NCBI RefSeq assembly: GCF_900105905.1
Contig: NZ_FNSV01000003.1
Span: 1 to 41,630 of the forward strand
Length of the DNA stretch: 41,630 nt
Reading direction: 5' to 3'
Source: Rhodococcus koreensis
GTDB lineage: Bacteria > Actinomycetota > Actinomycetes > Mycobacteriales > Mycobacteriaceae
Part shown: piece after piece, positions 1 through 8,420 of the stretch
How the letters are laid out: each line of letters opens with the position of its first letter
How positions within the stretch are numbered: the first letter of the stretch is position 1
Program-made: the position numbers and the translations under genes
The notes under the pieces: model-generated
Database searches by the model: none
Told to the model about the DNA's origin: nothing
Seen by the model: only the letters and a program-made list of their open reading frames with translations

Positions 1-140
1 ATCACCCTGGAGGCCGGGTCGGTGATCATGCGGGGATCGGTGACCGCGGCCGCCCGGTCGCCGGCGGTGACTCCGTGACCGCAACGTTCGCCGGACTCGG
101 CAGCGTGACCGCCGATTTCGCGGAATCGAAGGAGAAGTAG
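1..140 (+). pseudogene. 2-hydroxypenta-2,4-dienoate hydratase, 3' end, frameshifted
   Basis: This is the C-terminal end of a fumarylacetoacetase-fold hydratase of the meta-cleavage pathway. Frame 1 reads ITLEAGSVIMRGSVTAA and runs into a stop at about 76. The rest (DSVTATFAGLGSVTADF, ending at the TAG at 138-140) lies in another frame, so a small indel near 60-65 breaks the gene. The GLGSV ending is typical of the hydratase/decarboxylase family. Hydratase was chosen over decarboxylase because pathway operons commonly run hydratase, acetaldehyde dehydrogenase, aldolase, decarboxylase, and those remnants follow in that order. The 5' part lies outside the window. Confidence 0.75.
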
Positions 141-202
141 TGGCTACAGCAGCGATCGTCGGTCCCGGGCAACATCGGCCGACCTCCTCGTCAAACTCCA
201 AC
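140..202 (+). pseudogene. acylating acetaldehyde dehydrogenase, 5' scrap
   Basis: A GTG at 140 overlaps the hydratase stop codon and begins VATAAIVGPG, the usual start of the NAD-binding Rossmann segment of acylating acetaldehyde dehydrogenases (DmpF/HsaG type). After two small indels the next bases still encode NIG-DLLVKL. At about 200 the similarity stops and 4-hydroxy-2-oxovalerate aldolase sequence begins. More than 800 bp of this gene and the first part of the aldolase gene are therefore missing through a deletion that fused them. No function is possible. Confidence 0.7.
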
Positions 203-812
203 ACACCACCGAGTCGGCGAACCTCGTGAGACAGGCCCGGATCATGGACGATGCCGGTGCGTCTACGTCGTGGACTCCGCCGGCGCGTTGCTGCCCGACG
301 GAGTGGCCGACCGCGTCGCCGTCCTCGTGGCCGAACTCACTCCGACGCGCAGGTCGGGGTGCAGGCGCACCAAATCTGTCGCTCGGTGTCGCGAACTCCA
401 TCGCCGGAGTGAAGGCGGGCGCCCGGCAGATCGATGGCACCTCGTGCGCTCTGGGTGCAGTCGCAGGACACTCGCCCACGGAGATCCTCGCCGGCGCATT
501 CGAACGCCTCGGTGTAGCAACCAGGGTGGACACCGACGCCGTCCTCGCGTCGCCGCGAAAGTGACGAAGCCGTTCACCCCCAGACTGCCCGTGGCGGATC
601 GGAATTCGATCATTCAGGGCAAGTGCGGGATGTGCAACTCGTTCCTCTTCCACGCCGAACGAGCCGCGGGACGTTACGGCGTCCCCGCCCACGAGATCCT
701 CGCCCGCGTCGGCGAAGCCGGCTACGCCGGCGGGCAGGAAGACATGATCATCGACGTCGCGATCGAACTCGCCGGACAACGCGCCAACCAGAAGGAAGCA
801 TTCACCGTATGA
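203..812 (+). pseudogene. 4-hydroxy-2-oxovalerate aldolase, 5'-deleted and frameshifted
   Basis: DmpG/HsaF-type aldolase sequence can be read in pieces: LVRQARIMDDAG, then YVVDSAGALLPDGVADR, then NLSLGVANSIAGVKAGARQ with IDGTSCALGAVAG, then GKCGMCNSFLFHAERAA through to the stop at 810-812. These are the known (beta/alpha)8-barrel and C-terminal communication-domain segments. They fall in alternating frames, so at least three indels separate them (near 250, 350 and 560). The 5' third is missing through the fusion with the dehydrogenase scrap. The stop overlaps the decarboxylase start as ATGA, the original operon layout. Confidence 0.85.
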
Positions 813-1603
813 GCACCGACACCACCGCGTGGAACGTCGACACCGCCGCCGAGGTCCTCCTCCGCGCCGAGGAGACCAGAACCGACCGCCACCCCATCAG
901 CGACGACTGGCCCGAACTCGACGTGGACACCGCCTACCAGGTGCAGGCCGCGCTGATCGCCCGCAAGGTGACACAGGGCGAGAAGATCATCGGCGTGAAA
1001 CTGGGGCTCACCTCCCGTGCGAAGCAGCAGCGGATGGGCATCACGTCGCCTCTCACCGCGTGGCTGACCGACGGCATGGTGCTCGAGGCCGGCGTCCCGA
1101 TCCCTACCGGCGAGCTGATTCATCCGCGGGTGGAACCCGAGATCGTCTTCGTACTCGGCGAACGTCTCGAAGGTCCCGGGGTCACCGCCGCCACCGCGAT
1201 GGCGGCCGTCCGTTCCGTCTACGCGGGCATCGAGGTGATCGACAGTCGCTTCACCGACTTCAAGTTCACCCTGCCCGATGTTCTCGCCGACAACGCGTCA
1301 TCGTCCCGCTTCGTCATCGGTGGCGTCGAACGGGACCCGCGCGACCTCGACCTCGCACTCGAGGCCTGCGTGCTGTCAGTGGACGGCACGGTCGTGGACT
1401 CGGCGACGGGCGCCGCAGTGCAGGGCCATCCGGCCGAAGCTCTCGCGCTCGCCGCGAACGCCCTGGCCGATCGCGGGCTCGCACTCGAAGCCGGCTGGAT
1501 CGTGCTGACCGGCGGCATGACCGACGCCGTCTTCGTCGAACCCGGCAAGCAGATCGTCGCCGAATTCACCCACTTAGGGTCCGTCGCAGTCGCTGGCGAG
1601 TGA
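809..1603 (+). CDS. dmpH: 2-oxo-3-hexenedioate (4-oxalocrotonate) decarboxylase
   Basis: This 264-residue protein belongs to the DmpH/XylI/NahK family. It decarboxylates 2-oxo-3-hexenedioate to 2-hydroxypenta-2,4-dienoate in catechol meta-cleavage, with Mg2+, and in known systems acts in a complex with the hydratase. Family segments are clear: GVKLGLTSRAKQQRMG, LIHPRVEPEIVFVL (metal-ligand glutamates), AGIEVIDSRFTDFKF, LADNASSSRF and GGMTDAVFVEPG. The DFKF...DNASS block fits decarboxylases better than hydratases. Length is normal and the frame is open throughout. The start ATG overlaps the aldolase stop by 4 nt. It is the only intact enzyme of the operon remnant, and its usual partners are broken nearby. 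Confidence 0.9.
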   Translation: MSTDTTAWNVDTAAEVLLRAEETRTDRHPISDDWPELDVDTAYQVQAALIARKVTQGEKIIGVKLGLTSRAKQQRMGITSPLTAWLTDGMVLEAGVPIPTGELIHPRVEPEIVFVLGERLEGPGVTAATAMAAVRSVYAGIEVIDSRFTDFKFTLPDVLADNASSSRFVIGGVERDPRDLDLALEACVLSVDGTVVDSATGAAVQGHPAEALALAANALADRGLALEAGWIVLTGGMTDAVFVEPGKQIVAEFTHLGSVAVAGE

Positions 1604-1703
1604 TGACAGCGATGGAGCGATGCGAAACGCCTCGTCGCATACTGCAAGAGACCCCTTGCGATCTGTGGCCGGGGCGCTATTCCGCCATGAACTTGAGTGG
1701 CAA

Positions 1704-1807
1704 CGCTTGGCCGCCTTGGCATTGCGGCGGGACTGCACCAGCATGTCGAGCACATTGCCGTGCTGGTCGACCGCCCGCCACAAGTAGCGTTCTTCGCCAT
1801 CGATCCT
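1704..1807 (-). pseudogene. IS6-family transposase, middle fragment (distal half of split gene)
   Basis: The minus strand encodes RIDGEERYLWRAVDQHGN and continues VLDMLVQSRRNAKAAKR. This is the stretch that follows the first catalytic Asp in IS6-family DDE transposases. It continues the N-terminal half at 12067-12290: the IS256 element and its target duplication lie exactly between the two. After AKAAKR the similarity ends, so the C-terminal half with the second Asp and the Glu is deleted. The 100 bp down to the decarboxylase stop give no recognisable protein. Confidence 0.85.
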
Positions 1808-1815
1808 CATAAAGA
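1808..1815. repeat. target-site duplication, left copy (CATAAAGA)
   Basis: CATAAAGA at 1808-1815 is repeated exactly at 12059-12066. It flanks the IS256-family element and lies inside the IS6 transposase codons. Eight bases is the usual duplication length for IS256-family insertion. Confidence 0.9.
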
Positions 1816-1845
1816 GGGTAAGTCCCACGGCGTGGTGTGAATTCG
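1816..1845. repeat. IS256 left terminal inverted repeat
   Basis: The terminal repeat begins GGGTAAGTCCCACGG and pairs with the complement of 12028-12058. The best-matching core is GTCCCA-N-GG-N-GTGGTGT, with one base of offset between the ends. Confidence 0.8.
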
Positions 1846-1955
1846 GTGGGGCAGCGTAGCCGCAGCTCGGGCGTGTCGCTCCGAGTGTGTGGGTGGGCCA
1901 TCGCGTAGTGATGAACGAGTTACCGACCAAAGTGACTCGACCAAAGGACCACGCG

Positions 1956-2966
1956 ATGACCCACGACCATTCTGCCCTGATCACCCAGCTCGATGCACTC
2001 AGGGGCGCCGACCCGGCGAGCGTGTTCGCCGAACTGATCCGAACCGGACTGCAAGCATTGATCGACGCCGAAGCCACCGAAGCCCTCGGCGCCGGCCGCT
2101 ACGAGCGCACCGCTGAGCGCACCAACTATCGCAACGGCACCCGATCCAAGACCGTCGCCACCACCAGCGGAGACGTCGAAGTGCAGATCCCGAAACTGCG
2201 GTCCGGCTCGTTCTTCCCCAGCCTGCTCGAACGCCGCCGGCGGATCGATCAGGCGTTGTACGCGGTGATCATGGAGGCCTACGTCCACGGCGTCTCGACC
2301 CGCAACGTCGACGATCTCGTCACCGCACTCGGAGTCGAATCGGGAATCTCCAAGTCGCAGGTCTCACGGATCTGCGCCGGACTGGACACCGAGATCGCCC
2401 GGTTCCGGGACCGCACATTGACGCATACGACCTTTCCGTACATCTTCCTCGACGCGACCTACTGCAAGGTGCGGATCGGCGCTCATGTGGTCTCTCATGC
2501 CCTCGTCGTGGCGACCGGTGTGTCGATCGACGGGACCCGGGAAGTGTTGGGGACCGCGGTGGGCGACAGTGAGTCGTTCGATTTCTGGCGCGAGTTCCTC
2601 GTCGGGTTGAAGGCACGGGGGTTGTCGGGGGTGCATCTGGTGATCTCCGATGCGCATTCCGGGTTGAAAGCTGCTGTGGCGCAGCAGTTCACCGGAGCGT
2701 CGTGGCAGCGGTGCCGGGTGCATTTCATGCGCAACGTCGGGTCTGCGGTGACGTCGAAGCAGGTGCCGCCGGTGATGGCGGCGATCAAGACGATCTTCGC
2801 TCACACCGATCCCGAGGCTGTGGCCGCGCAATGGGATCAGGTCGCGGACACGTTGGCGAAGTCCTTTCCGAAGGTCGCGTCGATGATGCGCGACGCCAAG
2901 CACGACGTGCTCGCGTTCCGGGCGTTCCCGAAAGCGCACTGGCAGAAGATCTGGTCGAACAACCCG
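1956..2966 (+). pseudogene. IS256-family transposase, N-terminal 337 residues
   Basis: This is a Mutator/IS256 DDE transposase. The start ATG at 1956 follows AAAGGA with a 7-nt gap. Visible parts are the N-terminal DNA-binding region, RNGTRSKTVATTSGDVEVQI, SGISKSQVSRIC, the first catalytic Asp in IFLDATYCKVR (D166) and the second in ISDAHSGLK (D232). The reading breaks after KIWSNNP (P337), immediately before the codons for the catalytic Glu. The missing C-terminus is found 8.8 kb away at 11739-11984, and joining the two gives one 418-residue frame. The residues after 2966 in this frame belong to the inserted element and end at 3014. Confidence 0.92.
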
Positions 2967-3083
2967 AGATCGGTTAACCGGCTCTCGGGCGACACGATTC
3001 TGTCCGCGGCGTGAGGTCCGGGGCCGCCGCCCGGATGGGGCGCATGCTGACGGTGGCGGCTCGATTCACGAGAGGAGCAGACG

Positions 3084-4145
3084 ATGGCCGTTCGGGTGCA
3101 GACGGCGGGCGACGGTTATGTGGTCGACGGCGAGTGGGAGGGTTGCGCGGCGGCGAACGCGTTCCTCAAGCATCTGGCCGGGCGGGCGTTCAGCGTGGCG
3201 ACGGTGCGGGCGTATGCGTTCGATATGCTGAATCTGGCGCGGTTCCTGATCGACCGCGATGTCGGATTGGCGGCGGTGACGCCGGTGACCGTGTTCGAGT
3301 GGATCGACTGGCAGGGCGTGCGCCGTGATCCCCGACCCGGTGCAGCACCGAGGAACGGCCGGCAGCGGACGACGGCGGCGTCGACGATCAACCGGCGGGT
3401 CGCGGCGGTGCGGGCATTGTTCGAGTACCTGGTGATGACCGGGGTGCGCGCCGACAATCCGGTGCCCTCACCCCGGCGCGGGCAGGGGTTACGTCCGTCG
3501 GGGCGGGGTTTGCTCGGGCATCTCGGGCCCGGCCGGCCCCGGGCCGGAGGCCGGCTGGTGCGCCAGCCGCGGTTGCTGCCCGAGTCCCTCGACGCCGACG
3601 CGGTGGACGTGTTCGTCTCGTCGCTGCGCACCCATCGGGACCGGGCGATGGTGTGGGCGATGCTGCTCGGCGGTCTGCGCAGCGCCGAGGTGCGGTCGCT
3701 GCGGCTGGCGGAGGTCGACTTCGGTCGACGTCGGCTGCGGGTGCTCGGCAAGGGTTCGAAGGAGCGGGTGGTGCCGGTCGATGCGGTGTTCTTCACCGAA
3801 CTGTCGGCCTATCTGCGCCTCGAGCGGCCACCGGGGTTGGCGACACCGGAATGTTTTGTGGTGCTGCGCGGCCCCACGCTGGGGGCGCCGGTGACCGAGG
3901 CCGGGCTGCGGTCGTTGTTTCGGCGGCACCGAGAGCTGTCCGGCGCGGGTCGGGTGCGTCCACACCGGCTGCGACACACCTACGGCACCGAACTCGCCTC
4001 CGCGGGAATCGATCTGATGGTACTGCGGGAGTTGATGGGGCACGCGTCCCCGGAGACCACCGCCGAGTACGTGCACCTGTCGATCGAGCAGCTCGCCGCC
4101 GAATACGGCGCCGCCCGGGCCAGTCTCGCCGGGGAACGGCGATGA
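3084..4145 (+). CDS. tyrosine recombinase A of the two-recombinase element
   Basis: This 353-residue site-specific recombinase starts at an ATG preceded by AGAGGAG. It has an N-terminal SAM-like core-binding domain (about residues 15-125) and a full C-terminal catalytic domain. The active-site residues are Arg199 (LLGGLRSAEVRSL), Lys223 (GKGSKERVVPV), His294 and Arg297 (PHRLRHTYGTEL), His320 (LMGHASPETT) and the nucleophile Tyr329 (AEYVHLS). It should cut and join DNA at the element ends, probably together with the product of the overlapping next gene (4-nt overlap, ATGA). All catalytic residues are present and the frame is clean, unlike its partner. Confidence 0.9.
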   Translation: MAVRVQTAGDGYVVDGEWEGCAAANAFLKHLAGRAFSVATVRAYAFDMLNLARFLIDRDVGLAAVTPVTVFEWIDWQGVRRDPRPGAAPRNGRQRTTAASTINRRVAAVRALFEYLVMTGVRADNPVPSPRRGQGLRPSGRGLLGHLGPGRPRAGGRLVRQPRLLPESLDADAVDVFVSSLRTHRDRAMVWAMLLGGLRSAEVRSLRLAEVDFGRRRLRVLGKGSKERVVPVDAVFFTELSAYLRLERPPGLATPECFVVLRGPTLGAPVTEAGLRSLFRRHRELSGAGRVRPHRLRHTYGTELASAGIDLMVLRELMGHASPETTAEYVHLSIEQLAAEYGAARASLAGERR

Positions 4146-5126
4146 CCACCGGCTATTCCACCGTCGTCGCGCCGGGCCTACCGCAATCGGATCGCGGGTC
4201 TGCGGCAGGTGCTGTTCGAGGCCCGCATCGTCGACACACCACCACGGCGCCGCGTCTGGGCCCGCAGCTATGGCCAACGGTTCGCCGACGTTCCGATGGC
4301 CGACGCGATCCGCGAGACGCTATTGCGCTATGTCACCGTCCGGGCCGCGTGCTTCGCCCGAAGTCCGTCGAATCACTGATCAACGACCTGCTGCCATTCG
4401 CAGACTATCTCACCACACACCACCCCGAGGTCACCTCCCTCGACGGTCTCGACCGCAGTCACATCGAGGGCTTCCTCGTCTGGAACCGCACCCGCACCTG
4501 GCGCGGGCAACGCGCCGCCGCCGGCGCCGGACGCACCATCTCGATGGCGGTGATCCAATCGACGGTGCTGAGCCTGCGCAACCTGCTCGACGACATCACC
4601 GCATGGGGCTGGGAGCAGGCACCGCCGCGCCGGCTGGTCTTCGCCGCCGACGTCCCCAAACTCGACCAACCCTTGCCCCGCGCACTGGCACCCGACGTCG
4701 ACGGCGTGGTGATGAACGCTGTTGCCGGGTTGGAGGATCCGTTCGCTCGCATCGGGTTGACGGTGCTCCGCGGTGCGGGGTTGCGGGTCGGGGAACTGCT
4801 CGACCTCGAGCTCGGCAGCGTCGTCGACTACGGCCCGGCCGGGACCTGGCTGAAGGTGCCGCTGGGCAAACTCGCGACCGAGCGCATGGTGCCGCTGTCG
4901 GCGGCCACGGTCGCGGCGTTGGACGAGTGGAGCGGCGGGCGCGGCGTCTGCCGGCCGCTGCCGCATCCGCGGACCGGAGCTTTGACCGATTTCCTGTTCG
5001 TCGCGCACGGCCGCCGCCTCGGCCAGACCCGGCTGCGCAATGGGCTGCTCGCCGCCGTCGAGCAGTCCGGGCTGCGCGGCGCCGGCGGCGCACCGTTGGT
5101 GGTGACACCGCATCAGCTGCGGCATA
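4142..5126 (+). pseudogene. tyrosine recombinase B, N-terminal part (split and frameshifted)
   Basis: This is the second recombinase of the element. After MTTGYSTVV the frame is lost. YRNRIAGLRQVLFEARIVD continues in another frame, and the original frame returns at about 4360 (KSVESLINDLLPF), so two indels damage the N-terminus. The catalytic Arg lies in GAGLRVGELLDL and the Lys region in LGKLATERMVPL. The gene stops at TPHQLRH, where the Tn554-like element begins. The rest (TWATELANAGM..., with His and Tyr) is at 11212-11693 in the matching frame. Confidence 0.87.
5121..5126. repeat. GGCATA, left flank of the Tn554-like element
   Basis: GGCATA at 5121-5126 recurs at 11212-11217 and encloses the inserted element. 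Six bases matches the length of the core sequence known for Tn554-type transposons. It overlaps the Arg-His-Thr codons of the recombinase catalytic motif. Confidence 0.8.
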
Positions 5127-5229
5127 TTGTCTCTGCTTAGTTCCCGTGTTGCATTAGACCCGAAGGTGAGGGCGACCTGGGGGTTTGGTTGTTGCGCCGA
5201 GCCGTGTGGTGTTTCTACTGTCAGCGCCC

Positions 5230-6699
5230 ATGATCTTGAGCTACTTCTCGTCGCTGGACTGGCGGTCCTGGGACCTTGAGCATCGTCCCGTGATCCCGGA
5301 GGGGATGGCGTTCCTCATCGATGACGATCTGTTGTTCGAGGACGGCCCGGCCGCGCCGCGGCAGGCGTCCGTGGTGAACCGGTGGCTGCGGGAGCTTCCG
5401 GCCAGCGGGGCTCCGGCGCCGAGTTCGTGGGAGAACTACGCGCGGGCGGTCAAGGAATGGGCGGAGTTCCTCGCCGAACACGGCGTGGGGTTGTTCGATA
5501 CCCGGGAACGGTTGAAAGCTGGGCTGAGTCGCTATGCGGAGCACCGCGCAGCGGGGCCGGCGCGGTCGCGGTTCGCGGCGACCACATGGGGCCAGCACAT
5601 GAGCATCCTGTCGCTGTTCTACCGGTGGGCGATGGAGGAAGGGTTCGCGTCTGCCGAACCGTTCACCTACCGGTCGGCGCGGGCGGTCTTCGCCGGGACC
5701 GGCCGGGAGGTGCGGGTGAATCTGGCGGTGCGCCGCACCCCGAAACCGCATGTGACCATCAAGTATCTGGAGCCGGACTTCACCGACCTGTTCCGGAAAG
5801 GGTTGCGGGGGCTGGCGCCGGACGGCAACCGCGACACCGGGTTCGCGGGCCGGGAGATGACCCGCAACGCCGCGATCGGTGATCTCGCGCTGGCGACCGG
5901 GTTGCGGTTGGGCGAGTTCACGCATTTGCTGCCGTGGGAGATCCCGGCACTGCCGCCGGCGCGGACGGCGATCCCGATCCCATTTCCGGTGCCGGCGGGA
6001 ATCACCAAGGGCCGCAAGTTCCGCACCACCTGGATCTCCTACGACGCCCTGGCCGGGCTGCACGACTACCTGCAGCTCGATCGCGCAGCCGTCACCGTCG
6101 AATCGAGCTGGCGGCCACCACGACGGTGGGGCGAGCCGATGCACGTGAGCGAACCGGACGCCCGCGGCGGCCGGATCAACGGCATCCGCCGGTCGTGGGA
6201 GTCATTGACCCCGCCGGAGCGGCGGCGGCTCGTGGCACCGGAGGGCGGGTCGTGCCTGCTGGCGGTCAAGGCCGACGGTGGACCGTTCACGGCGTGGGCG
6301 ACGGTGTTCGAGCGCACCGCCGACCGGATCCGGGCCCGGTTCGAGCCGCGGTTCCCGCACGTTCACCCGCACCGGCTTCGTCACTGCTTCTCGATGCAGA
6401 CTTTGGAATATCTGGTGACCGGCTACTACCGGCAGGCAGCGAAGCTGGTGCGCCACACCGATGCCGACGCGGCGCTGATCTTTTACCTGACCAAGGCCGA
6501 TCCGCTGCTGGTGCTGCGAGATTTGCTCGGGCATTCGACCGTGTTGACCACCGAGAAATACCTGAAGCGTCTTGATACCACACGGATTTACCGGCAGGCC
6601 TACGAAACCGAGGGCGCGGCAGCCGGACTCATCGATGCTACCGCAGCCCAGTGGGAAGCCGACGCCGAATTCGACCATGACACCGACGGGGATCTGTGA
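5230..6699 (+). CDS. tyrosine recombinase 1 of the Tn554-like element (TnpA-like)
   Basis: A large tyrosine recombinase, about 489 residues from the ATG at 5230. An in-frame TTG at 5185 would give 504, and neither start has a strong ribosome site. The N-terminal core-binding domain includes SSWENYARAVKEWAEFLAEH. The catalytic domain shows Arg in ATGLRLGEFTHLL, Lys in GITKGRKFRTTWIS, HPHRLRHCFSMQ (His and Arg), LLGHSTVLTTEKYLKRL (His and the nucleophile Tyr). It is the only fully canonical enzyme in the element and is probably the strand-exchange catalyst. It is translationally coupled to the next gene. Confidence 0.88.
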   Translation: MILSYFSSLDWRSWDLEHRPVIPEGMAFLIDDDLLFEDGPAAPRQASVVNRWLRELPASGAPAPSSWENYARAVKEWAEFLAEHGVGLFDTRERLKAGLSRYAEHRAAGPARSRFAATTWGQHMSILSLFYRWAMEEGFASAEPFTYRSARAVFAGTGREVRVNLAVRRTPKPHVTIKYLEPDFTDLFRKGLRGLAPDGNRDTGFAGREMTRNAAIGDLALATGLRLGEFTHLLPWEIPALPPARTAIPIPFPVPAGITKGRKFRTTWISYDALAGLHDYLQLDRAAVTVESSWRPPRRWGEPMHVSEPDARGGRINGIRRSWESLTPPERRRLVAPEGGSCLLAVKADGGPFTAWATVFERTADRIRARFEPRFPHVHPHRLRHCFSMQTLEYLVTGYYRQAAKLVRHTDADAALIFYLTKADPLLVLRDLLGHSTVLTTEKYLKRLDTTRIYRQAYETEGAAAGLIDATAAQWEADAEFDHDTDGDL

Positions 6700-8420
6700 T
6701 GCCGACGAGAGTGACCGACGAACCGCTTGGCTTGAGCTGTGTGTTCAGCGACGGCAGCCGGGCGGAGTTCGACCTGGCGGGGTTGCCGAACCCTCGGTTG
6801 GCGCGTGATCTGGCAGTCGGGCTCCTGGAGCTGATTCATCCGCACGGCAGCGCGAACTCGGCCGGAACGGTCGATGCCTACGCGGGTGCACTCCGAGCAA
6901 TGGTTCGCGCGCTCGCCGAGCAGGGTTTCACCGGCGGCGCGAGTGGGCTGCGCCGCGGACAGCTTGCGCAGTTCTGGATGGCGGGACCCAGACGGTTGGA
7001 GGCATACACCCGCGCCATGGTGGAGGGATATGCCCGATCCGGCGGCGGCCTCGGCGACGGGGTGCTGGAGCTGGCGGCGGGCCGACACTTCAATATCCAG
7101 CCCAACCGTCGACCCCTGCCGCCCTATCCCGAAGTCGAATGGCAGGGTCTGATCACCGCATGCCGCACGGTCGTCGAGGAGTCGTATGCGACGCACCGCC
7201 GCGCACTGGCCGCGATCGGGCAGGGCCGTCATCCCACCCAGCACGGATGGACATGGGAGAACTTCTGCTGGCTGCTGGCACGGCTCGGCCCGGTCAGCAC
7301 TCCCGTGTTCGCCCACACGATCGGCGTGACGCACAGCGTGTTCCACAATCGCCGACCACCAGCGTTCTATGACGCCCTGAGGGCGGTGTTCCCGCACCTG
7401 GACGCCGTCATCGCCTACCGCCTGCTGTTCGGCGTCTACTCCGGCATCGTCCCCGACGGCATCGCCGACCTGGGGATCGACGACATCGAATGGGCCGGGG
7501 ACTCGACCATTCTGCTGTCCTACGTCAAACGCCGCACCGCGGCGGAGACCCTGAACCTGCCGCGTCCGGCGGTGCGTCTGCTCGAGCAGTGGCTGACGCA
7601 CTCGTCGCTGCTGCGCAGCCTGGTCGCACCAAGCGACCGCGACCGGCTGTGGTTGGGCCTGAGTTACGTGGGCAAACCCGTCCTGATCCGCGAGATCAAT
7701 CGGGTCAGCATCCAGCGATGGGTGAACCGCCACGGCGTGCTCGGGGCCGACGGTCGGCCGTTGAAGATCCATCGAGCACGCATCCGCACCACTCACCATG
7801 CGATGCGCGAGAGGAAGACCTGGACAGGCAACGCCCGCGCCACGATCGACCCCAATCACACGCCCGCTGTCGAAGGCGACCACTACCTGTCGGTGACGAC
7901 CCCGGGCCAACGGCACGCGGTCGAGGCGGTCATCGAGGATGCCCAGCACGATCTGTTGCGCCGCGCGCAGCCGCCCACCGTGATCGCCGAGGAGGACGCC
8001 GCCGCGCTGGCCGACGGCTACCCGCAACTGATGGCGGCGATGAATCTCGACGACCACGCGATCGCCGATTTGGTCGGCGGCGCGCGCGATGTGTTCACCG
8101 CAGCATGCGGTGATCAGCTGGCCGGCCTGCACGGTCCGGTCGGCAAGCCGTGTCCGGCCAGGCCGTGGGTCTGCCTGCTCTGCCCGCTGGCGGTGTTCGC
8201 GCCGCGGCACGCGGTGAACCTGCTGCGGCTCAAGGCGTTCTTCTCCCGCCAATGGCAGCAGCTGCCCGCCGCGCAGTTCATGGCGGTGTTCGGGCCTTAC
8301 GCGACTCGGATCGATCAGATCCTGGGCCGGTTCGACCCCGCCGAACTCACGGCCGCGGCTTCCCGGGTCACCGACACCGACGACGAAATCCCCCTTCGCC
8401 CAGAGGAACGCACCGCATGA
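6699..8420 (+). CDS. recombinase-like protein 2 of the Tn554-like element (degenerate)
   Basis: A 573-residue protein starting at the ATG at 6699 in a TGATG overlap; a GTG three bases earlier would add one residue. Helical N-terminal segments resemble phage-integrase core-binding domains, and RLLFGVYSGIVPDGIADLGI occupies the place of the first catalytic-Arg region but without a clear Arg. HRARIRTTHHAM may be a relic of the HxxR box. No LxxGH...Y box is seen. Near residues 480-495 a WVCLLCP motif with a nearby Cys could bind metal. I infer an accessory DNA-binding partner rather than a catalyst. Placement in the family rests mainly on position. Confidence 0.7.
   Translation: MPTRVTDEPLGLSCVFSDGSRAEFDLAGLPNPRLARDLAVGLLELIHPHGSANSAGTVDAYAGALRAMVRALAEQGFTGGASGLRRGQLAQFWMAGPRRLEAYTRAMVEGYARSGGGLGDGVLELAAGRHFNIQPNRRPLPPYPEVEWQGLITACRTVVEESYATHRRALAAIGQGRHPTQHGWTWENFCWLLARLGPVSTPVFAHTIGVTHSVFHNRRPPAFYDALRAVFPHLDAVIAYRLLFGVYSGIVPDGIADLGIDDIEWAGDSTILLSYVKRRTAAETLNLPRPAVRLLEQWLTHSSLLRSLVAPSDRDRLWLGLSYVGKPVLIREINRVSIQRWVNRHGVLGADGRPLKIHRARIRTTHHAMRERKTWTGNARATIDPNHTPAVEGDHYLSVTTPGQRHAVEAVIEDAQHDLLRRAQPPTVIAEEDAAALADGYPQLMAAMNLDDHAIADLVGGARDVFTAACGDQLAGLHGPVGKPCPARPWVCLLCPLAVFAPRHAVNLLRLKAFFSRQWQQLPAAQFMAVFGPYATRIDQILGRFDPAELTAAASRVTDTDDEIPLRPEERTA

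Noticed and set aside
1604..1703. Possible IS6 terminal inverted repeat (GGGTCTCTTGCAGTATGC on the minus strand)
   Set aside because: It resembles the GGCTCTGTTGCAAA type of end only partly and no matching end was found near 12300.
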